From Metabacillus litoralis (lineage in GTDB: Bacteria; Bacillota; Bacilli; Bacillales; Bacillaceae), in contig NZ_CP033043.1 in the NCBI RefSeq assembly GCF_003667825.1, positions 3,598,001 through 3,662,000 of the forward strand: a DNA stretch of 64,000 bases, in the 5' to 3' direction. Below, piece by piece: positions 61,114-64,000 of this stretch. Below the pieces are notes generated by a model. The model had not been told where the DNA came from. It saw only the letters and a program-made list of their open reading frames with translations, and ran no database searches. Position 1 is the stretch's first letter. Each line of letters starts with the position of its first letter. The translations under genes were made by a program, and so were the position numbers.

Positions 61114-61365
61114 GTGGAAGCGAAGGTTTATACAATAGATCGTTTCGAAAAGGACTTGGCTGTTTTGCTCTCAAGAACAGATGAAACAGTTCAGGTTGAT
61201 GTTCCGCGCAATCAGTTGCCGGATAGAATAGAAGTAGATAGTATTCTTGAGGTTGAGTTTGCTGGTGACGGATCTGTTTTATCCGCAAACGTTCTGGAAG
61301 ACGAAACAAGTACTGCTAAGAATAATGCTCAAGAGTTACTAAATAAACTAGCCAATAAGAATTAA
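61114..61365 (+). CDS. DUF3006-like small protein
   Basis: 83 residues from a GTG start with GGGGTG about 7 bases upstream. Residues 1-65 (KVYTIDRFEKDLAVLLSR, VDVPRNQLPDRIEVDSIL) look like DUF3006, a small beta-barrel-like domain that is regularly encoded beside ComEC-like MBL proteins. No signal peptide, so it would be cytoplasmic. Probably cotranscribed with the MBL gene. Confidence 0.8.
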   Translation: MEAKVYTIDRFEKDLAVLLSRTDETVQVDVPRNQLPDRIEVDSILEVEFAGDGSVLSANVLEDETSTAKNNAQELLNKLANKN

Positions 61366-61379
61366 AGCGGTGGGACGTG

Positions 61380-61398
61380 GGGACAGGCACCTTGTCCC
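61380..61398. repeat. GGGACA palindrome
   Basis: GGGACAGGCACCTTGTCCC, a variant of the family, 14 bases after the DUF3006 stop. Confidence 0.85.
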
Positions 61399-61421
61399 AC
61401 CATTATAGAGCTAGGATGAAT

Positions 61422-61498
61422 TCTCCATATTGAAGATAAAGAAGGGGTATCATCTCCATATTGAAGATAAAGAAGGGGTATCCAGCGGATACCCCTTC
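61422..61498. repeat. 31-bp tandem duplication running into a 12-bp hairpin
   Basis: A 29-base segment beginning TCTCCATATTGAAG occurs at 61422-61450 and 61453-61481. The end of the second copy, GAAGGGGTATCC (61472-61483), pairs with GGATACCCCTTC (61487-61498). The hairpin may terminate the convergent DUF3006 and chemoreceptor transcripts but has no clear U-tail. Confidence 0.7.
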
Positions 61499-61504
61499 TC
61501 CTAT

Positions 61505-61559
61505 GGGACAGTGAACCTGTCCCTCTGTCCCGACCTTTTGGAGACAATGAACCTGTCCC
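61505..61559. repeat. Two GGGACA palindromes next to the chemoreceptor stop
   Basis: GGGACAGTGAACCTGTCCC (61505-61523) and a diverged GAGACAATGAACCTGTCCC (61541-61559), ending two bases before the chemoreceptor stop codon. Confidence 0.82.
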
Positions 61560-61561
61560 CA

Positions 61562-63268
61562 TTAAGCCTCAAATCTTTTAATTAATCCGTTTAGGTCATC
61601 AGACAGTTCTGTTAGCCCTTCTGCACTTCTAGCTATTTCTTCCATAGAGGTACTTGTTTGCTGAATTGAAGCAGAGGTTTGCTCGATTCCTGCTGCTGAT
61701 TCCTCTGAAATTGATGCTATATTTGAAATCGAGTTGTTCATTTTTCCACATTCAATGTCAATGTCGCTTAATCTCATGGCTACACCTTGAATTTTATCGA
61801 CAACTTCCGTAATAGCCAGGTGAATTTCTTCAAATGTTTTACCGGTAGTTTGAATATCACTCGTTCCTTTTACCACTTCACTGTAGCCTTCTTCTAAAGA
61901 CATCACAACATTGTTTGATTCCTTTTGAATGCTATTCACAATTCCTGTTATATCAGAAACAGATAAAGTAACTTGCTCAGCCAGCTTACGAACCTCACTG
62001 GCTACAACAGCGAATCCCTTACCGTGCTCCCCTGCTCTAGCTGCCTCTATCGCTGCATTTAAAGCAAGTAAATTTGTTTGCTCAGCAATGGATTGAATGA
62101 CGCCTACTAAGTTTGAAATTTCCTTTGATTGAGTATCGAGTTGTTTTACTTTATCAACTGACTCTTTCACAATTGTATTGATTTTATCCATTTGACTAAT
62201 GGAAGATTCCATAAGTCTAGTGCCTTCCTCTGTAAGCCCTTGTGCTGAAACTGCAGAAAATACAATGGTTTCTCCAAAAGAGTTAGATTCTTTAATTTTA
62301 TCAACAAATCCACTCATCGTTTCTGCCAGATCTGATGCATCATTAGCTTGGGTTTCTGCACCAGCTGATAATTCTTGCATCGTGACTGCCACTTGGCTGC
62401 TTCCTTCTTTTACTTCAGCAGAAGATTGAGTTAGCACCACACTTTGTTCAGATACATTTTCCGAAACATTAGAAATCTGCTTGATCATGTCTCTTAAATT
62501 AACTAGCATAGAGTTCATTGCCAGACTAAGTTGACCAATTTCATCTTTGCTATCATAATCACTTTCTTCTACTAATAGATTTCCATTCGAGATCTCGGTT
62601 GCCATATTGATGACATTATTTAATTTTTGCTTAATCTGACGGTTTATAAAAAATGCAATAATAACTCCTATAATGATATTAAAGATAATCGCACTGAAGA
62701 TGATTATGATTGTCTCTTTAATACTAGCCTCTGTTGCTACTATCGCTTTATCACGGGCTTCGTTGATCATTTCCTTTAATTCCATTAAATGCCCAACGAC
62801 CTCATTGCTCAATGCCTGAGTTAATTTTCTTTTAGCATCCAGACCTTCTGTACTCCCGCTTTCTACTTCAGGAACAATTTCTTCCAAAAACACTCTATTC
62901 ATTTCGTTATCGCTATTTTGAATGAAATTGAAAAGCTCTTCTTCTCTCTTAGTATCAATCGAACTTTTTAGTTCTTCTTGAAGACTATTAAATAGTGCTC
63001 TTTTTTCTTCAAAGTCAGTAACAAATTTTTCATCTGGTGAATTAATGTAATCCGCGATTCGACCATCTTTGTCTCTAAAGATACCAGCCATATCAGCTGT
63101 TTTAACTGCTCGCTCTCCTCTTCTCTCTAGTGCAGATAATTGATCTTGAATTTCTTGCATTTCATTGTATATAAAAAATGCAGAAATCGTGAAAAGGATA
63201 ATTGAGATGCTCAGTGCAAGATTATATTTCACACCAAGTTTAAGGTTTTTAAAGCGTTTAAATAACAT
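61562..63268 (-). CDS. Methyl-accepting chemotaxis protein
   Basis: 568 residues from the ATG at 63268 (GGGGG about 7 bases upstream; a TTG five codons earlier is inside the site). Membrane segments about 14-34 and 187-207 enclose a helical sensor domain of about 150 residues. HAMP about 208-262, then the long coiled-coil signalling domain with the conserved hairpin tip [19 protein letters not shown]. It signals to CheA/CheW and thus the flagellar motor; the ligand is unknown. It carries no wall module. Confidence 0.93.
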   Translation of the reverse strand: MLFKRFKNLKLGVKYNLALSISIILFTISAFFIYNEMQEIQDQLSALERRGERAVKTADMAGIFRDKDGRIADYINSPDEKFVTDFEEKRALFNSLQEELKSSIDTKREEELFNFIQNSDNEMNRVFLEEIVPEVESGSTEGLDAKRKLTQALSNEVVGHLMELKEMINEARDKAIVATEASIKETIIIIFSAIIFNIIIGVIIAFFINRQIKQKLNNVINMATEISNGNLLVEESDYDSKDEIGQLSLAMNSMLVNLRDMIKQISNVSENVSEQSVVLTQSSAEVKEGSSQVAVTMQELSAGAETQANDASDLAETMSGFVDKIKESNSFGETIVFSAVSAQGLTEEGTRLMESSISQMDKINTIVKESVDKVKQLDTQSKEISNLVGVIQSIAEQTNLLALNAAIEAARAGEHGKGFAVVASEVRKLAEQVTLSVSDITGIVNSIQKESNNVVMSLEEGYSEVVKGTSDIQTTGKTFEEIHLAITEVVDKIQGVAMRLSDIDIECGKMNNSISNIASISEESAAGIEQTSASIQQTSTSMEEIARSAEGLTELSDDLNGLIKRFEA

Positions 63269-63406
63269 CCTAAGTGCCCCCAAAATAGTCTTTTCTTTTA
63301 TTATCGGTTTATTTTGTAAGCACTTTAGTCATTACGCTGATAAAATGACAAAAAGGGAGATTTCTATTCGACAAAATCCGGGAAGTGACAGGCACCCCCT
63401 ACCTAT

Positions 63407-64000
63407 CTATCTAGGTCTCCAGCTAATCAAAGCCGCATTATACTCATTCCTATAAATAAACTTCCCGTTCTCACACACAATATATTTACTTAGAACATCC
63501 TCCACCAATGATATATCTACGTTATCGGTTAGAATTTTACTCATATTTTTCTCTAAGCATTCTTCATATGATGAATATACCTGTGTTCTGGATAAAGGGA
63601 TGATCTTACAATCTGCATAGATTCCTAGTTCATATAATAGGTTGAGCAAGTCAATATAATCTTTACGTGGAAATTTCACCTCAATACCATATTGATCATG
63701 AAGCTCTAGGTAATGTGGTTGAATGGGACCTGTTGTCATCCCAATGATTGCTAATCGCTTTGCATGTTTATGAATATGAAGCAAGGCTTTTTTAATTTCA
63801 AACATTCGATAAAAGCAATTAAAGCCAAAGATAACATCATAGTTTTTATTTAGTTCTATACGTTCCCACTTTTCACGAATGAACTCAACGTCCGTAATAT
63901 TTCGTTTATGTAATTCTCCATTTAAAAAATCAAGAATTGCTGAAGAACTATCAACAAGTGATAGCTTCTTTACTCTTTCTGATAACGAAAATGTATAATT
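63407..64000 (-). CDS. Class I SAM-dependent methyltransferase, partial at the right edge
   Basis: At least 198 residues; the frame stays open to base 64000, so the N-terminus with motif I is outside. Visible are SLVDSSSAILDFL (acidic end of strand 2 and following helix), VEFIREKWERIEL, YDVIFGFNCFYRM (motif around strand 4) and AIIGMTTGP (strand 5). An internal ATG at 63805 gives a shorter 132-residue frame but would cut the fold. Substrate unknown. Confidence 0.72.
   Translation of the reverse strand, partial: NYTFSLSERVKKLSLVDSSSAILDFLNGELHKRNITDVEFIREKWERIELNKNYDVIFGFNCFYRMFEIKKALLHIHKHAKRLAIIGMTTGPIQPHYLELHDQYGIEVKFPRKDYIDLLNLLYELGIYADCKIIPLSRTQVYSSYEECLEKNMSKILTDNVDISLVEDVLSKYIVCENGKFIYRNEYNAALISWRPR

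Noticed and set aside
61362..61562. 66-residue minus-strand frame in the repeat nest
   Set aside because: Entire frame is composed of palindromes and the tandem duplication; codes for low-complexity GTGSLS-like sequence.
63407..63805. Complete 132-residue protein at the right edge
   Set aside because: The same frame is open to base 64000 and reads as methyltransferase sequence, so the internal ATG is not the start.
1..64000. Mobile element or prophage origin of the island
   Set aside because: No transposase, integrase, terminal repeats, tRNA target or abrupt base-composition change was seen; only small palindromic repeats.

Overview
The window reads as a piece of a Gram-positive, low-GC, spore-forming Bacillaceae chromosome. 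The grounds are AGGAGG-type ribosome binding sites, frequent TTG and GTG starts, U-tailed terminators, a Spo0E-like 54-residue gene, an LCP (LytR-CpsA-Psr) protein and an accessory SecA2-SlaP pair. I cannot name the species. No rRNA, tRNA, CRISPR array, transposase, integrase or phage gene was seen.

Almost the whole window is a cell-surface island. The left edge (1-3.3 kb, minus strand) carries three genes matching the WbpA-WbpB-WbpE steps towards a 2,3-diamino-uronic acid sugar nucleotide, with a Wzz-like chain-length protein among them. secA2 and slaP follow (3.7-6.8 kb); in Bacillus anthracis this pair exports S-layer proteins. From 7 to 61 kb there are at least 22 secreted proteins joining many different effector domains to one of two wall-anchor-like modules. 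Effectors are lytic transglycosylase, NlpC/P60, M14 carboxypeptidase, subtilisin, GH18, beta-propellers, ankyrin, alkaline phosphatase, transglutaminase, L,D-transpeptidases, amidases, 5'-nucleotidases, lamin-tail, CAP and a ComEC-like metallo-beta-lactamase. Genes for surface polymer handling are interspersed: acyltransferase-3, O-antigen-ligase-like and LCP.

Module A is a helical domain of about 110-130 residues (cores KVxGxSxR, PAKxxxExVIYEVS, LxRLKxRAxxIKxAG). I count 21 copies in 17 proteins. By recalled sequence it is homologous to the N-terminal, secondary-cell-wall-polymer-binding triple-helix bundles of S-layer protein SbsC of Geobacillus stearothermophilus. Module B is a C-terminal tandem repeat of about 50-60 residues ending YxVGGGYYxK, 14 copies in five proteins. 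No protein has both. Two homologous beta-propeller proteins carry the same propeller on opposite anchors (N-terminal A, C-terminal B), which is direct evidence of anchor exchange.

The working model is inference: the left-edge genes make sugar for the wall polymer, the LCP protein attaches the polymer, SecA2-SlaP helps secrete, and modules A and B dock a changeable set of enzymes on the wall. The island is also rich in unusual intergenic DNA: two adjacent hairpin arrays with the same 52-bp period but different, pairing-preserving stems (32.9-33.9 kb); a composite element present twice with conserved spacing (13.3-13.7 and 44.5-44.8 kb); a scattered 19-bp palindrome (42.4 kb and 55-61.6 kb); and a helically phased TGCAA repeat (51.2 kb). 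The right edge has a chemoreceptor and a partial methyltransferase gene.
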